Origin: Melanocharis versteri
Taxonomy: Eukaryota > Chordata > Aves > Passeriformes > Melanocharitidae
Assembly (NCBI GenBank): GCA_013397845.1
Contig: VZTG01000381.1
Span: 114,683-178,682 of the forward strand
DNA: 64,000 bases
Direction of reading: 5' to 3'
The notes beneath the pieces were generated by a model. It saw nothing but the letters and a program-made list of their open reading frames with translations. It made no database searches and had not been told where the DNA came from. Of this stretch, positions 14,267 through 28,500 are shown piece by piece. The number at the start of each line of letters is the position of its first letter. Position 1 is the first letter of the stretch. A program made the translations under genes and the position numbers.

Positions 14267-17200
14267 GGCTAGAAACACTCATGCTTTGAAAGGTCCTGGC
14301 CACTGGCATGGAAGTTTTTCTCCTCTGATGATGTTCCTCTCTGATTTGTTTTTATAAGTTTAGGCAGCTCTCTGCTGGTACAGCTGCTGCCGGAGTCCTG
14401 CCAGAGCGGCCATAATTTCTTAACAGCCTCCACCAATGAGCTGTCGTGTTAACAAAACAGAAAAGAAAACGTAGTTGTAGAGCAGGCAGATGTAACCTCA
14501 GGCTAAGGAGGCAGCCGCTCGTAGCACCTTCTCCAAGGTGGCCCCAGAGGAAACCTGGAACCGGTGCACCCAGGAGCAGGTGGGATGTGACCCTCCCTCC
14601 TGAAACCACCAAGTTTCTGTCCACCTACTTAGACATGTAAAGCCAAGCTTCAGCTGTGCACCGAGGCAGGCAAACAAACCCAGGATATTTCACGGGTCCC
14701 ATTCACTTCTGAAGAGAGGCCTGACAGTAACACATTGACAAGCCAGGCCATCAGCTATTCAAGATGATCAAGAGCAGTGACATTTCCACATTTTCAGAGC
14801 TCTCAACAAACATAGCTAATTAAGTCTTGCATCATCTCTGCAGCTAAACACAAGCAAGTATTCATCTCCCCTTTTGACAGAGGAGGAAGCTGGAGTCTGG
14901 GGGGTATTTAGGGCCATGGAGTGAGTCACTGGCAGAGCCAGAGATATTTTAAGAGCTGTAAGCTCCATGATCACTGCATTTTCATTTAAGTTATTTGACT
15001 CAAAAGTGCCTCCTTCTCCATGTGAATTATAAGGAAGACATTCTCCCATTATCAGTAAGAGCTGGATGACCTCTTGCTCAGTGTGACACCAATCCTGGAA
15101 GTATTGTGACTTATTTGCAGTACACAGAATATTTCTCATTGCATGTACTATTCAGGTAGGAAAACCAAGAAGAGGTGAGACGTAGGCCCTGGGTCTCCGA
15201 GGCATGGCTGGCATACAAGATGGGGAGGGTTCATAAAGTGCCCTGCTTTCCTGCCAGCCCCTTCTCTGGCTGCCTCCTGCCCTGCAGACAGCAGTGTCTG
15301 TGGCTCAAGATGAGCAGCCACACTGGGTGCATTTCAAAGTCTATAGAAATAATTCCTGCCACGTAAGTGTTACAAGAAGACACAACAGGTGGATGAAAGA
15401 GAGAACTGTAGAAGTTATCAGTGAAATCAGCCTCTCTCAGGCCTTTTTTTCAACTTTAAAAAAACCCAAGCCCATTTCCAAATATAACATGGACACACAA
15501 TTTCATTCAAATTTACTAAATGTATGTCATAATTAGGATCCAGAGTAATCTAATGTACATATAATTATTTACGGACAAAGCAGTAGGTGTGTGCATGGGC
15601 GTCTGAAGGCAATGACTTCTCAAAGCGAGTGTTGCCTAAACTAACCTGCCCCAACTTGTAACCACGCTTTTTCCAGAGCAGAGCAGTGGGCCAGCTTGCT
15701 GGGCGTAGCACAACGGGAGAGTGCAAGTCAGAGATTGGAAAGGTGACATAAGGATCACTTTTCTGTCACACTAATCTTGAGCTAAATTTCTGAATTTCCT
15801 CTTTCCTTCGGCTCTGGGAACGTCTCAGGGCTATAAACCCAAAAGGTGCTCAGGAGCAGCATCCTGGGAAGGCATCTCCCTGAGCAGTTCCGAGTATCTC
15901 TGCTCCATCTCCCTGACTCAGTCAGGAGCAGCAGGTAACAAAGGATCAACAGTACTCAGGACTCAAATTCCTACAGGACATTCTTTCCAAAGAAGAGCCT
16001 TTCCAGGAGCAAATAAATCAACTTTGTGGAGAAATAGAACAGCTGTATTGTATTAGATTAAATGGTTTAATGTAAGATGAGTGATATAGCTTCAGACAAA
16101 TTTTGCCCTCCTTTATTTCCTGGGGAGATAAAAAGTACACAGGAAATTCTGAAAAAATGGTCAGCACACTTGCTAGCAAGCCATAACATAAGTTGACATT
16201 TTTACTTTAATAAAGTACTATAAAATTTTGGAACAACTAAATATTACACGTGCTGATAAATGCACGTGCTGAAGGCAACTCATGTTTCTGTATTTAGCAC
16301 GCTTATCTAAGCTAGGCATCTTTCTCATCAGCTGAATTTTATCAATGGCTGTGATCTGGCATGTTTTTAGTTCTAAGATGGCCAATTCAAAAGTAACTCT
16401 GGGTGCAATTCTGTTCCCAGCAGCACCGTCTCTAAATCTGTATTGCAATCAGAATCCTTGTTTACCAGGCAAATACCAGGAACCTGCAAGCAGAGTATGG
16501 CCCAGGCTACAAGAACACATAATACATGATAGTATGAGTACCACCTAGATTCAAATGCCATAAACAGTAAAATAATATTTCTCAGTCAAACGGCACCTTT
16601 GACTACCCAGTTTTATTCATTAATGTGTTGCATACATCCTTTCTGTTAACATTTAAATAGCAATTTTATGCTGGATCCTCATCCTCCAATCCACATGTTT
16701 TGCTCGCTACTCCTTTGATAATTCATAAGCACTTTGGAAACACACTGCTGCCACAAGCCAGACTAAACCAACACACATGCTTAAGAATGTAAAACCTGCC
16801 ATACTGTGTCAAGAACCCTGATCCATCCAGCTCACTATTGTAACTCCAGAACTAGGAGCAGATGTTTTGGGGAAGACTACAGAAGACAGAGTATTTCTCG
16901 TGTGAATCTCCACATGGCATTTCTTCACAGCTTCCAGCACCACATTAAATATTTATATGACTGATGCAATATTACATATTTCCATGTTTCCAGATCCCCC
17001 AGAGCTAGAGGATAAAAAGAACCTTCTAGTGCAGACTTAAAACCTCCAGGCTAATCAGAATTAGCCCATGTACTGTCATTCTCATCACCAAACGCTGCAC
17101 TGTCACACTCATCTTCTTTGGTCCATTAAAGAGACTTGACTTAGAGACTGGATTAGTGTCCATAAAACACTGGGAAAACCGTAGTAAAGAGGGCATAGTC

Positions 17201-17480
17201 ACAGCTACTGCATTATTTACGCATACAAACCTCCCAGCTAACACTGCACATAGACATCTCTTTCCAAGTATCAGCCCAGTGACCTTCTGCTCAAGGGCCC
17301 CGGAGGTGAAATCCTTGGCTGGTTTTTTATTCAGCCCTTTGACAAAGTTTCTGTCTCAGGGCACTGGAGTTTAGCCTGTCGGCATAAGGCTGTCTTGCAT
17401 TCAAGAAAATACTCTCGATCCCATGGAGGAAAACAAAGGAATTGTGCCAGTGTATAACCATGTACTTGTTTGCAATGCCA

Positions 17481-18140
17481 CATTTTTAGGAGTGTGCTGG
17501 CTTACTGCAGCACATCCCAAATCCCAGTAATTCAAAGAGCTCCAATGAAGGGGAATTGCAAATTACATTTTCCAAGCCCCCTGGTTTTCTTTGTGGGAGC
17601 AACACTTCCATCTCCACCCAGCAGCAAAGTGCAAGCACATGACACAGTGCTGGGACAAAAGCTTGGTGCCACCAGAGCAGCTCAGGTCCCTCAGGGCCAG
17701 GGGGACACCCCACAGCCCAGCTGCCACCAGGCTGCTCGACTCCTCCTGCTCCCCTCAGCCCTTCTCTCTCAAGAGTAGGACTCCATGATCCCTGGGCTCC
17801 TCCCAGACTGTTCTGTGCTTTCCTTGAGGGAGCCCGAGCCTCTCCGGCTCTCCCTGCTGCCACTGCTTATCCTGGGTTTCTCCAAAAGCCAAAAGTCGAT
17901 GCCACTGCGTGCTCTTGGCTGCTCACACAGAGCCGCTCTTACCTCTCCTGTCACCTGTCCTGTCACCTCTCCCGAAGGTTTCTCCCGGACCCAGCGAGCT
18001 TCCTGCTGCATCCCCTCTCCAGGGTGGGGTTAAGGGACGCCCCTGGCTCCTCTGCCGGGCTGAGGAAGCCCAGAGATAATCCTGGTGGAGCCAAAGCCTT
18101 GCTGGAGTTAATCCTGGCTCTTGCCCTTCTGCTTTCCTGA
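17481..18140. other. GC-richer patch with many overlapping open frames
   Basis: This stretch is clearly GC-richer than its surroundings and carries CpGs mainly from 17830 to 18060. Open frames exist on both strands (for example minus 17863-17486, 125 codons), which is expected when stop codons are rare. A short tandem of cctgtcacct-like units lies near 17945-17970. No protein family is recognised. It could be an unmethylated regulatory element or a noncoding exon. Confidence 0.3.
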
Positions 18141-20159
18141 GCCATTTTAGAGGATGATGACTCTAGAAAAAGGCTGAATGGCTTAAAATCTCGTGAACCT
18201 AACATACATGAATTTCAAGGATCATACCTTCTGCTAAGTATCCTTGTAAAATTAATTTTTCTTGTAACATTTTTCTTTGCATTTTTATCATATTATTCCT
18301 TCCTGTTATGTTTTGGAAAAAATTAGCCATCATTGAGCTCTAAACTCTGGAGATTTACTACAAACTTTACCTTTTCACACCACTTGGCTGTTCTGGAACA
18401 TAAAATAGGAATTTGCTGGGATTGGATATGATTGTGAGGAACTGCCTTACTATTCCATAAAAACAGATACTGAAATTATCTCCTAAAGAAATGAAAGCAT
18501 GAAATGAAGCAGCTCCTGTCTTCTGAGCTCACTGTCTAAAGTTTTCTAACATTGCCCATACATTATAAAATCTCTGACAGACCCTGGTTGAACATCCATG
18601 ATTTGTTGTATATAAAAGTTTTTAAAGTTTTATAAGTTTTAAAATCAGACTGAAACAAATACCTTTCTGAAACTAATGGCAAGTCTTGCCTTTCTGTGGG
18701 GATTTGTCTCTAAAAGAGGATACCATGTGCACACTTTTCTTGGTACAGATGGTCAGCTGGTTTCTTTACCCAGCTGGGTTTTCTTTCTTACTCCTTCTCA
18801 TGTATCACCACCCTCTCTACTGCCTGTCTTCAACTCCAGCAAATGGGCTTTCTTAAAAAGGTTTTCTCCTTTGCAGGTTTTATTACCAGGAAAAGATTTC
18901 CATCGTGCTTCTAATATCCCATCTCACCTTGAGATCTTCTAAAAGATAGTTTTCCCCCTCTGTCTCATAGAGCAGGATCTAATGCCTCCTTGTCACTATT
19001 ACTTTTCACATCTTACTGCACACTCTTTGGTGTAAATTATACTCTGATGAATTTAAAGAAACACAAAAATATTCCTTCATCTCTAGATTATCCGTGCCCC
19101 TACTTTTTATTATTAGTTTTCTTATTTTTCCTGTGAAGTTGCATGTTTTCCCTTGCTTTGCTATGCAGCCCTGTACTCCCAAGGCAGACCAGGACACATC
19201 AATTCCACAGCCACACAGCAAGGACCTTCTGCTGGCACACAAACACATGGCAAGGGCCTTAGGGGTGATGAATGACAACCTTTGACTGTTTTCCACCAAA
19301 AACTCCTTTGAATTGGATAGGATTGTGTCTTTATAATATTCCCATGTAGTCAGAACCACTAGCAACAGCGGACACTGGGAGGAATCTGATGTGGACTAAC
19401 AAGCCCCAGCACTACCTGTTTAAAAGCAACAAGAACAGCTTGGGTGGTTGCTGGGGCAGCCCGAGGCCAGGACGGTGCCCAGGAGCTGCCAAAGCTGCTC
19501 CCCAGCCCCACTCTGCCCAGGGCTGACTTGGAACACTGGGAGCAGAGAAAATGAAGGGACCTGGCACAGGAAGGTTGAGAATACACAGGTTCCAGGTATT
19601 CTCAGCTGCATCTGTCCTGCCAAGCACAGAGTATCTGATGATCATTGACCAATAAATTTCTCAGGAACTTCTTAAAAGATTTACAGCTTTTTGTTAATAC
19701 TGTGAAGGTTTAAAGAAACCTGACAGAAGCACATGGACATTGTAGTAGTCTTCTTTCAGAATAAAAACAAGAAATTGCTACGTTCCTTTTAGGAACAAAC
19801 TAGCCAAAATGAGAAAAACTACCGCATCAGGCAGTTGTTGCACTGGTTGGAAATTTAACAATGTAGGTGGTAGTGAGGAAGATTATAGAAAGGAGATGGA
19901 GGCCACAGCTTTGTGGGAATGTTCTGGCAAAAGCAAAAAAGGCAGCAGAAAAGCCAAAATGAAACAAGATCGAAGCTCTTTACTTAGAACATAAAAAAGG
20001 CAACAAAAGTCTATATTGACCAGAGGGCTGGGAGGACAAGTACTGAGGCTGTGAAGAGGAACCACCTCCTGTTGTTTCATCTCTAGTGTATTCCAGATAA
20101 CATAATTTTATATATTATTTCCATAAACATAAAATAGTATCACAAATTTATGTAGTGTG

Positions 20160-20320
20160 TATTACTTTCCAATACAAGTGATAAAATTAAATAAATATAG
20201 AATATATATAGCATATATATAAAATAGATAAAATATATGGAAATATTATATATATATATATATATAAAACATACAAAACATAAATATAAAAAATAAAACA
20301 AAAGTAATAAAACCAAGGAC
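20160..20320. repeat. AT-rich microsatellite block with (TA)10
   Basis: Nearly pure A/T sequence contains ten uninterrupted TA units at 20247-20266, flanked by degenerate ATATA and AAATA runs. It is simple-sequence DNA and likely polymorphic in length. Confidence 0.85.
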
Positions 20321-22548
20321 CTCTATATTGACTATGCCTTCATGGACTGCTAAATAAATTAAGCTGATCTCCCCCTCCTCCACTGGAAATAAACCCCAAA
20401 TTCCATATAGCAGTAAAAATATCACCAATCAATACAATCTGAAACAAAATTCTTGATTAGTTCATGTAATTTCAGGCAGGTTTGCAGCCAGACTGCGAGC
20501 ACAGCAATATTAGTGTGTATCTGGAGAACCCCATAAGAACTGACAGATCTCTCAGTTTCACAGCTCTTACACCCTGGTGGTTATTGTTTGTTGGATTTGG
20601 GGGTTTTTTTTGCCCATAAAGCAGCAGCAGATAGAAATGAATCCCCTAGGCCCTTCTTCTTGGGTAAAAGCTAGCCTTCAAAGATCTCGCATTATTCTCA
20701 GAATGCTGCACTGTCCTTTTTCCACGCTCAGCTCCTGCAGTAGCCTGGCCCTGCCCATCCTCTGCTGCTGGTGAAATCCTCTCCCCACCCACTCCCTCTA
20801 TACATCACCACCAGATGACATATTCACATGTATCATGTAAAGAACAAACAGTGACACAGACAAACATTTCTGCTTCTAAGATCGGACGCTTTCACTTAGA
20901 TCAATTGAGCAGTAATTTGTAGTCTTATGGTTTATTCTTTTATTTGTTTCCATTAACTTGGACTAATTTCAACTCCAAACCAAAGTGTCTATATTTCCTT
21001 CTCTAATATCTCTTTTCTGATGAAGAAGCATTAAGTCATTTCACAGTGTCTTGGGACAGCCCATTGAGTGTATATGCTACATTAGGTATAATTGGTAGCT
21101 AGAGAGTGATAAATTTTTAAACAGCAAGCCTAGGAAATTCACAAGCAGGAAGTTTGTCTTTCTGAATTAATGAATCTGCTTGAAAAGTCCTAAAATATAT
21201 AATTACAACTTACATGGTTTATATGCACTGCTTGAAGGTTTTTTCTTGAAGTTACTTCAACAACACTTGCAGGTTGGGATGGAAGCGCTCACCGAGGCAG
21301 CATGCACTACCCATTGTAAGAATCACAAGAGTCTGCTCTCTTGTGATTCGATACTGGAATCAAATCAATCACAGATACAGCAAGCACAAATTTTGTCTGC
21401 TTCTTTGGGGTTTGCATTTTTGGGGGTTTTTTTGTGTATCTGTGCAACCTCACAGTTTTGCACTGAGCTGCCCAGCTCTTGGCAAACGTTTGCTCTGAAA
21501 AACTTCCTCTAAAGGATGGGCCTTCAAATGTGGTTGGCAGTTTACTATGGTTTACAAAAAAGCCTGCACAGATGTGTCCAGAACCCACTTTTAAAAAAAA
21601 TAAAATAATTCAATGCCAAGTAATTATTGTGCGGCATAATCACTTCTATGCTATGTCCTCACTACAAAGAACTTGTGTTTTCCTGTCAAGATATCACTCC
21701 TGTTATAAAACACTAATGCAGACCCAGTGTGACCTGTTCCAGTGACCAGTTCCAGGTGCCCCCAGCTACACTAAGCATCTCTGGTGGCTTCTAGCCCAAG
21801 TCTGATATCTCAGTATGAAGACATACCTGGTCTGAAAGACACAGCTGAAGTAAGGGCAGAGGTTGATCTGGTGCTGCTGCTAAGTGAACTCCATGTCACC
21901 CTTTCACAGCAGGATGCTCAGTACTGATCCACATATATCTCAGATATAATCCCTTTTATTAATTTCAGAGAACAATGCATTCTTTGGTTAAAATAAACAT
22001 GCAAAACCTATAGCAATTTGACATGAAGACAATTTTGTATGAGAGCAGATGGACACAAATATTTTCCTAAATATTTCTTTCTAAAGGAAACATTACAGTC
22101 ACCTATGGAGTCTTTGAAACAAAACTTCCACATGAAACTTGCTCTCCGCTGCTACTCCCGTGCCAATAAATTTTACAGGGACCTCAGCAAGCACCAGCTG
22201 CTCCCTTCAACTATGTTACAAATATACTCTCCAGTGGTGAATAAGCACTGTCGTCACCCTGCATTCCAGAAACAGACCCCATGGAATGACCCTGGTGAAC
22301 ACAGCAACAGCAGGAAAACTGCTTGCAATGCCTCACCAGACTGAGTTTTGCTGCTGCCTGCTGCTTTGACAGGCCAGCTGCTGCTTGGAGAGCAGCACGA
22401 GACCCCCCTCAGAGTTTAAAAATACAAGAAATAACTTCTAAATGCCTGTGTAGACATCAGTGAGATGCTAAAGCAAACTGCTGGTTAGTTTGTTACATGA
22501 TCTTCGTGTCTTGATTAAATAAGATTTGTTTTGGTTTGCCATTAAAAT

Positions 22549-22564
22549 AAAAAAAAAAAAAAAA
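22549..22564 (+). repeat. Poly(A) run, 16 A
   Basis: This is an uninterrupted A run preceded by attaaaat. An adjacent upstream retrocopy was looked for and not recognised. Confidence 0.75.
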
Positions 22565-25500
22565 GTAGATGTAGATCTATCAAAAGAGCTTTCCTGCCTC
22601 TAGCAACTGTGATCCCAGAAGCTGTGTCCAAGGAACCTGGTGGAGCAAGGACAGCTACACCACCTGTCCATGTTGAGACAGGTGCTGCCACTGCCTCCTC
22701 CGGGCTCTGCTCGCTGGCTCCAGCCATCATTTTGCAGTGAATTCAGCCAAGCACAGACAGGTGAAGTGGAGCATGACGGCTCACTGAGACAGATAAGCAG
22801 ATCAATTACTTAGTGATTCTCTCCTGGAAGGCTTCACTCAGCCTAAAATACCACATTGCATCGGCAGGAAGTCTGCCTCAATCTCTGTGAGGTTTGACTA
22901 TGTGAGAACCACGTGTCCACATCTTTAATAACCAACAAGTCAGAGAGAAGAAAATGTCAATAATGTGGCACAATATGGAAAAACTGATTTTAAATACATA
23001 TATTATTAAATACAAACTTGGGACACTGCCCAAAACACTCAACAACTATTAGAAAACTTAATTAATAAATATTTTTAATTATTAATAGTAACATCTTGTG
23101 CTACTATTAATAAGACTATTAACTATAACTGTTATTAATGTTAACATCTTGTTACTACAGTACTAAAAGACAATCCTTAATCTTGAGATACTTATAGTAT
23201 ATGTCTCAATTCTTTAGGGTTTTCATTTTGTTTTACTTAGCAATTAAAACTGACTCACTTTTGAATTTGGTCCACTCGTACCAAGCCACTTTCATCCTCT
23301 GAACTCAGCAGCAGAAACAGCAGTAGTGTCCGAGATGAAAGTTTAAATTTAAAAACACTTCTACTAAAGCTTCACCAAAAAACGTCAAGGAAACATTCTT
23401 ACTGTGCAATCAGTGAAATTTTTCCCCAACATCAATCCACCAGTATTATTAGCAAAATATATGGAAGGAAATACAGATTGTCAATGCTAGCTTACAAGAA
23501 GCAAACTGAGAAAACAGCATCACACACAACAGTGTGGAATCAGATTTTCTCCCTCTCAAGCCTGTAATTCCTCATCTTGTATGTACTTGATATTCCCTCC
23601 TTCTAACTTGCTATTTCCTGAAATTTGAAAACTAGAGAGAGAATCATTGCGATTTTTGCTACATGCTTTAAGAAGGCATAAGGATTGAATCCAGTTCGGT
23701 AGTTTGCTTTAATATGTTTTTCATAACAATACATATGTTTTTTACTGCTCTACTGTGCTTTAACCACTTGCTTGAGCTGCTAGGGCTTTCTTCCATGCAG
23801 CAAGACATACTTTTACTTGCAATATGCATCCCATATTAATAGATTCTACTTACTGAAATTTAAAAACCCCTTTGAAAGGATACACATGCCACATTTAATA
23901 CCGCGCTCTTCTGTGCACTATGATTATTATTTCAGATTGTTTCTCTTTATCTTGGTTTTGCTCAGGTTGAGATGAGGGTGTCCTTGTCCCGAAGCAGTCC
24001 CAGTGCAGAGATGTGGCCATGAGGGACAGGGATGGGCAGCTAAGGTTGGGCTGGAATTTTTAATGGAGCTCTTAATGCAGACAGGGTTGGAGCTCTGTAA
24101 ATAAGTGCTGGGAGACAGCATTTTAGAAAAACAAAATTATCTTCATAAAATTAAGGAAACCATGAAGGCAGAAAATTTTCTAGACAAAGTGAGAGCTGGG
24201 GATGACATGAAGCCCAAGGGGGTGAAGAGGAATTAGGAAGGGCTCCCACCACTAGGCACGATGGCTTAAAACCACTACAAGAACTTTTCTTTCAGCAGTG
24301 AACAAAGTTTTTTCCTTCTAATCCTTCAGGCTCCCAGTCAGATGTGGTGACAGCTGCTCATGCTATGATGCAGGGTCAAAAGAATTTTAAATATGACTTT
24401 TTTTTAACTCTGAAAAAAGCCCCTGCTCTTGAAGGAGCTTTCCTTTCTGGACACCTGAAACTGTTGGTTGCTGCACAGTTTGCACAGCTGTGAAGGTCTC
24501 AATTTTAGACACGTTTTTGATAACTACTCACTCTGAGTGGGCAGAAATAGAGGAAGCAAAGAATTTTGAAGAAAACAAATAATGATAAACTTCAGCTTCT
24601 ACTTTTCATGTCTTCTTACACCAGTACTTTGGCTTCAATATCACTAAAGCTGATAGGCATAAATGCTACCTTCATGTCAGAGCATGAGAAATAGAAGAAG
24701 TAATTAGGCTCATTCTCTAGCAAACATTACATACAATAAGAAAACTCCCATTAACAAGACACTTCTGTTTGTCATATATTGCCTCAAACTGGCAGTCACA
24801 TGGAAGAGAAATACAGTCTATTAGGGAAGAAAGGCATCCTTGACAGATGTTTCTCCAGAATCCTATCTCAGAGCTTTCAAGCAAACACTCAATCTCTCAC
24901 ACTTAAAAAAAAAAAGGAAAGAAGCAGAGGACTGAATACATGCACATCTTGCCAGAATCAGAAATGCAAAAGCTACCAGCCTGCCCCTAGAAGGCCTACA
25001 AGAAATACTCTTAATTCCTCAGCCATCAGACTTTACAGGCAGCATGTGATGCACATCGTGCAGCGTGCCAGAGGTCCTTGGAGAGTATACATGGGTGAAA
25101 CTTGTCAACCTCTACATAACAAAACAAACTCATGAGAATTATAAATAAAAAAGCAGAGTTATCATTTACCCATCCCCAAGACGTATTGCAAAACAGTAAT
25201 TCCTTCTCACATCTGAGTCCCAACTCTGAAGGGAGACTTACAAAACATTTAGGTTTAAATATGACTATAATATGATGTAGTATCAAATAGTACAGAATAA
25301 ATAGAGACATCGAGTTTATGTTCGTTGCAATTCTCTCAGCATCTCATCTCCTGCTGCCTTCTTCCTGTGCTGCAAATGCTTTTTCTTCATTTCAATCTGT
25401 CAACTCTCCTGGTAATGAAACTCTCTGGTAACATCACTTCTCCCACAAATGGACTAATTCATTAACATAATCACAGATTACTTTTACTTTTGTTTGGTTA

Positions 25501-28500
25501 CTTCAAAATGACTTGCAGAACTTCACTGGTTTTACAGTATAGTCCCATTCTGAGGGAACAGTCAGTGCAGGGATGGGGTGAGGAATGAGAAGATCTGGAA
25601 GGGTGAAGGATTCCTAGATCTGTTTTGCTGCTCCGACAGATATATCAGCAGCCTGGTAATAATGGTTTTCAGTCTTATCTGCATCAGACTTGCTGAAATG
25701 CACACAAACTGGAAAGCTTGACCACATTTTACATCAGCTGATCTAATCACACATATTTCTTGCCCTTACAAACCTTCCCTCTTTTACAAGCCTAACTATC
25801 AGAGTTACAACACAAGCGGTATAAAACAGTGAAAAATAACAAGTATGTTGCACAGGCACCAGAAAATAAATAGTGGGCTCCATCAGCGGGGTGGCAGGGA
25901 GAAAGGAACAGAAAGTCCCAGCTGGGCAGCTGCCTGCTGGCACTCTATTCCTATCTTGTTCAGGGAAAGAAGCTGATGGATATTCTCAAATATTTGACCC
26001 CCCACACACTCAGTTACCTAGTGGAATTCATACAGAAGACCCCGCTAGGTAGTGCATACTACAGTACACTGGCATATACAAAAGACAGCCATGGAATTTA
26101 GCCAACCTATTGAGGTGACCCAGTCCCTGCTCAGAAGCACTGACAGCCTCAGAGATGAGCACTATGAATGGACTACATACTACATACTACTCCATACTAC
26201 AACTTCTGCCCATATTTCTGCTGCTGTGCTCCCTCATGAAGGCCGGATCAAATCTGATTTACCTGAATGCTGCTCAACTTCTCTTTTGTACCCGTACTGC
26301 TTCTTTTCAAAATTCTTCACGAAATTATTTTCAAAAGTTTTGACAACCACCCTTGATTCTTTGATCTGTGATACATAGAGAAAAATGAATTTTATATAAC
26401 AAATAATGGAACGAGGCACCACTGAGGGGTTTCTTTGACAACCACCACCTCTCCTAAATGAGAAGCTAAAGATACTCTCCAGAGCATTGCCAACAAAGGT
26501 CACATCGTGAGTAGGGTGACAGCTGGAATTCCTGTGGCAGCTCTATTTTGAAAACTTGTCTGATAGGAACGCCTTCGCTGCTGCTACCACAGGCTGCTGC
26601 TGCCTAGGTTAGTCAAAAAAAACCCCCAAAACAATAAAAGGCAAAATAATTTTTCAGAAAAGCCAAACTTCAAAAAACACTTTCAATGATTTTCTATTTT
26701 CAAGCACTGAAGGCAGATGTCATTTTATTTGACTTCCTACGCTTATATGTGTTACGAAATATTTCTGCTTGGGTACAAGTATCAGAGTCAGGTCTCTACT
26801 GTGTAATGGGCCAAAAAAATACGTGCAATACACAATCCCTGTTGCACAAAATAGACTCTTTAAGATAAAAGAGATTTGAGGAGAGTGACTGAGTATTTAA
26901 ACTAGATAATCATTACTCTCCTTACCCATCTAAACCATAAAAAGCAGCTTCTTTCATTTGTCCAACATTATGGTTATTAATCATTTTCATACAAAGATGC
27001 ATATTTTGGGGAGAGGGTTTTCATCTTGCTGATGAACTGGGGAAGGGATCTTTGCGTATACAGGCAATTATGAAACAAATGTGTGTATATATACATATAC
27101 ACACACCTCCATATCAAAAAAAAGAAGGCAAGTGGGTGGAAAATGAAAGTATCATTGGTAAAATGATGGTTATGTATTAGGACAAGAGAAGATAACAGAG
27201 AGGAGCAGAACTCTGAAGACATTTGAGGTGAAGACAAGAAGCTTAAACTTTGTATGCTGAAATGAGAAAGAAACATTAAGAAGGAATGTGCCCAAAGTGA
27301 CAGGCAAGGAGATAAGCTTAGGAACTATGCACCAACTGTGCAAGGCCTCCATCAGTCAGTGGAGGTTGAAGGTAAAGTTAACAGCAGAGCTCTAGCTGGG
27401 CTTGTAATCCTCAGTCTGAAAACATTCTTCCAGTTTGCCACATTCTCATTCCTTGCTGCTGCCCCTTGCTTTGCCTTGGCTCTGGTGTTTGTTGGACCCC
27501 ATGGTCAGAATATTCAACTCACTAAACAGGCAGAAAACTAATCCAGCAATGAGCAGTAGAGAGCTTTCTGTGAGGCTGTACCCAGGGTCTGGCAGGTGGC
27601 AGAAAGGGTCAAGGAAGTGGAAGGAATCAGGGTGGGAGCAGACAGGAGAAAAACTTCCCCATTTTGGTGCTGAAGAGATGTAAGACCAGCTTAGCAGTCA
27701 GACATAACTCCATCCTGAGGGGAGGAAGGTTATAGGATTTAATACAGGGTGCTCAGATAAAGATTTTTGTCTTTTGGGCACAAAGAAGGAAATTTGTACA
27801 TATCCACCAAATTAATTGATATGAATTGGTGTATACCTTCAAGAGAGGCAAGAAGAAAAAGATCACACCTAGTTTAAGACACCTGAAACAAAGTTGACAG
27901 CAGAGATGCCAACAGCAGCAGTTTAGTTGTGACTCTCAAATTTCAGTAATAGTAAGAGATTATGAGAAGCCAGAGGGAGAACTTGGGGTAACTGACAAAA
28001 AGATAATTAGTGAAAGTTGTGATTAGCATAGGGAAAAGAAAGATGATCATCACACAGTCAGGAACTGGTTTTTCTGACTGCTTTTACATTGTCTGTCGTT
28101 TCAATACCTCAGCTGCAAATCAGAGGACTGGGTCATGAAACCACAATGGACAACCATTGCTGCAACCCGCAACACTTCCATGGGTTGCAGCACCACACAG
28201 ATGTGGGTGGGTTTTAAAAATATGAACCCTGTATATATCAATTGAAGATATTCCTATAACTGCAGATAATCTGGAGCAAAGGAGACGTGCACCTGGATAT
28301 TTGTTCACTACTCGTTCTGAAGTGTGAGTGCACCAGTGTAGACCAGAGTAATTAACTATGTTACCATTGATCAATCAGAGCAGGTTGTGATGAACTCAAG
28401 CCCATAGCCAGCTGCTGCCTGCAACAACACCTTGCTGGCATTTTGTCTCTTACTGCCAGGAAGCACCAAGTACCCAACACTGTGTGGCCCTTGGATTTAA

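Larger units (their letters stand above)
441..17480. other. Intergenic, no recognisable gene
   Basis: This is about 17 kb of mostly AT-rich sequence. Open frames are short (at most ~142 codons), scattered over all frames, and match no protein that I know. Visible contents are a 13-A run at 3421, a possible ancient-repeat fragment at 5307-5347, a minus-strand open frame with strong start context near 8455, a 21-A run at 14246-14266, an AP-1-like palindrome at 15913 and a pair of E-boxes at 16247-16268. Confidence 0.6.

Noticed and set aside
27079..27106. Near-palindromic gtgtgtatata…tatacacac stretch
   Set aside because: Purine/pyrimidine alternating simple sequence forms such palindromes by slippage. 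It is not evidence of a specific element.
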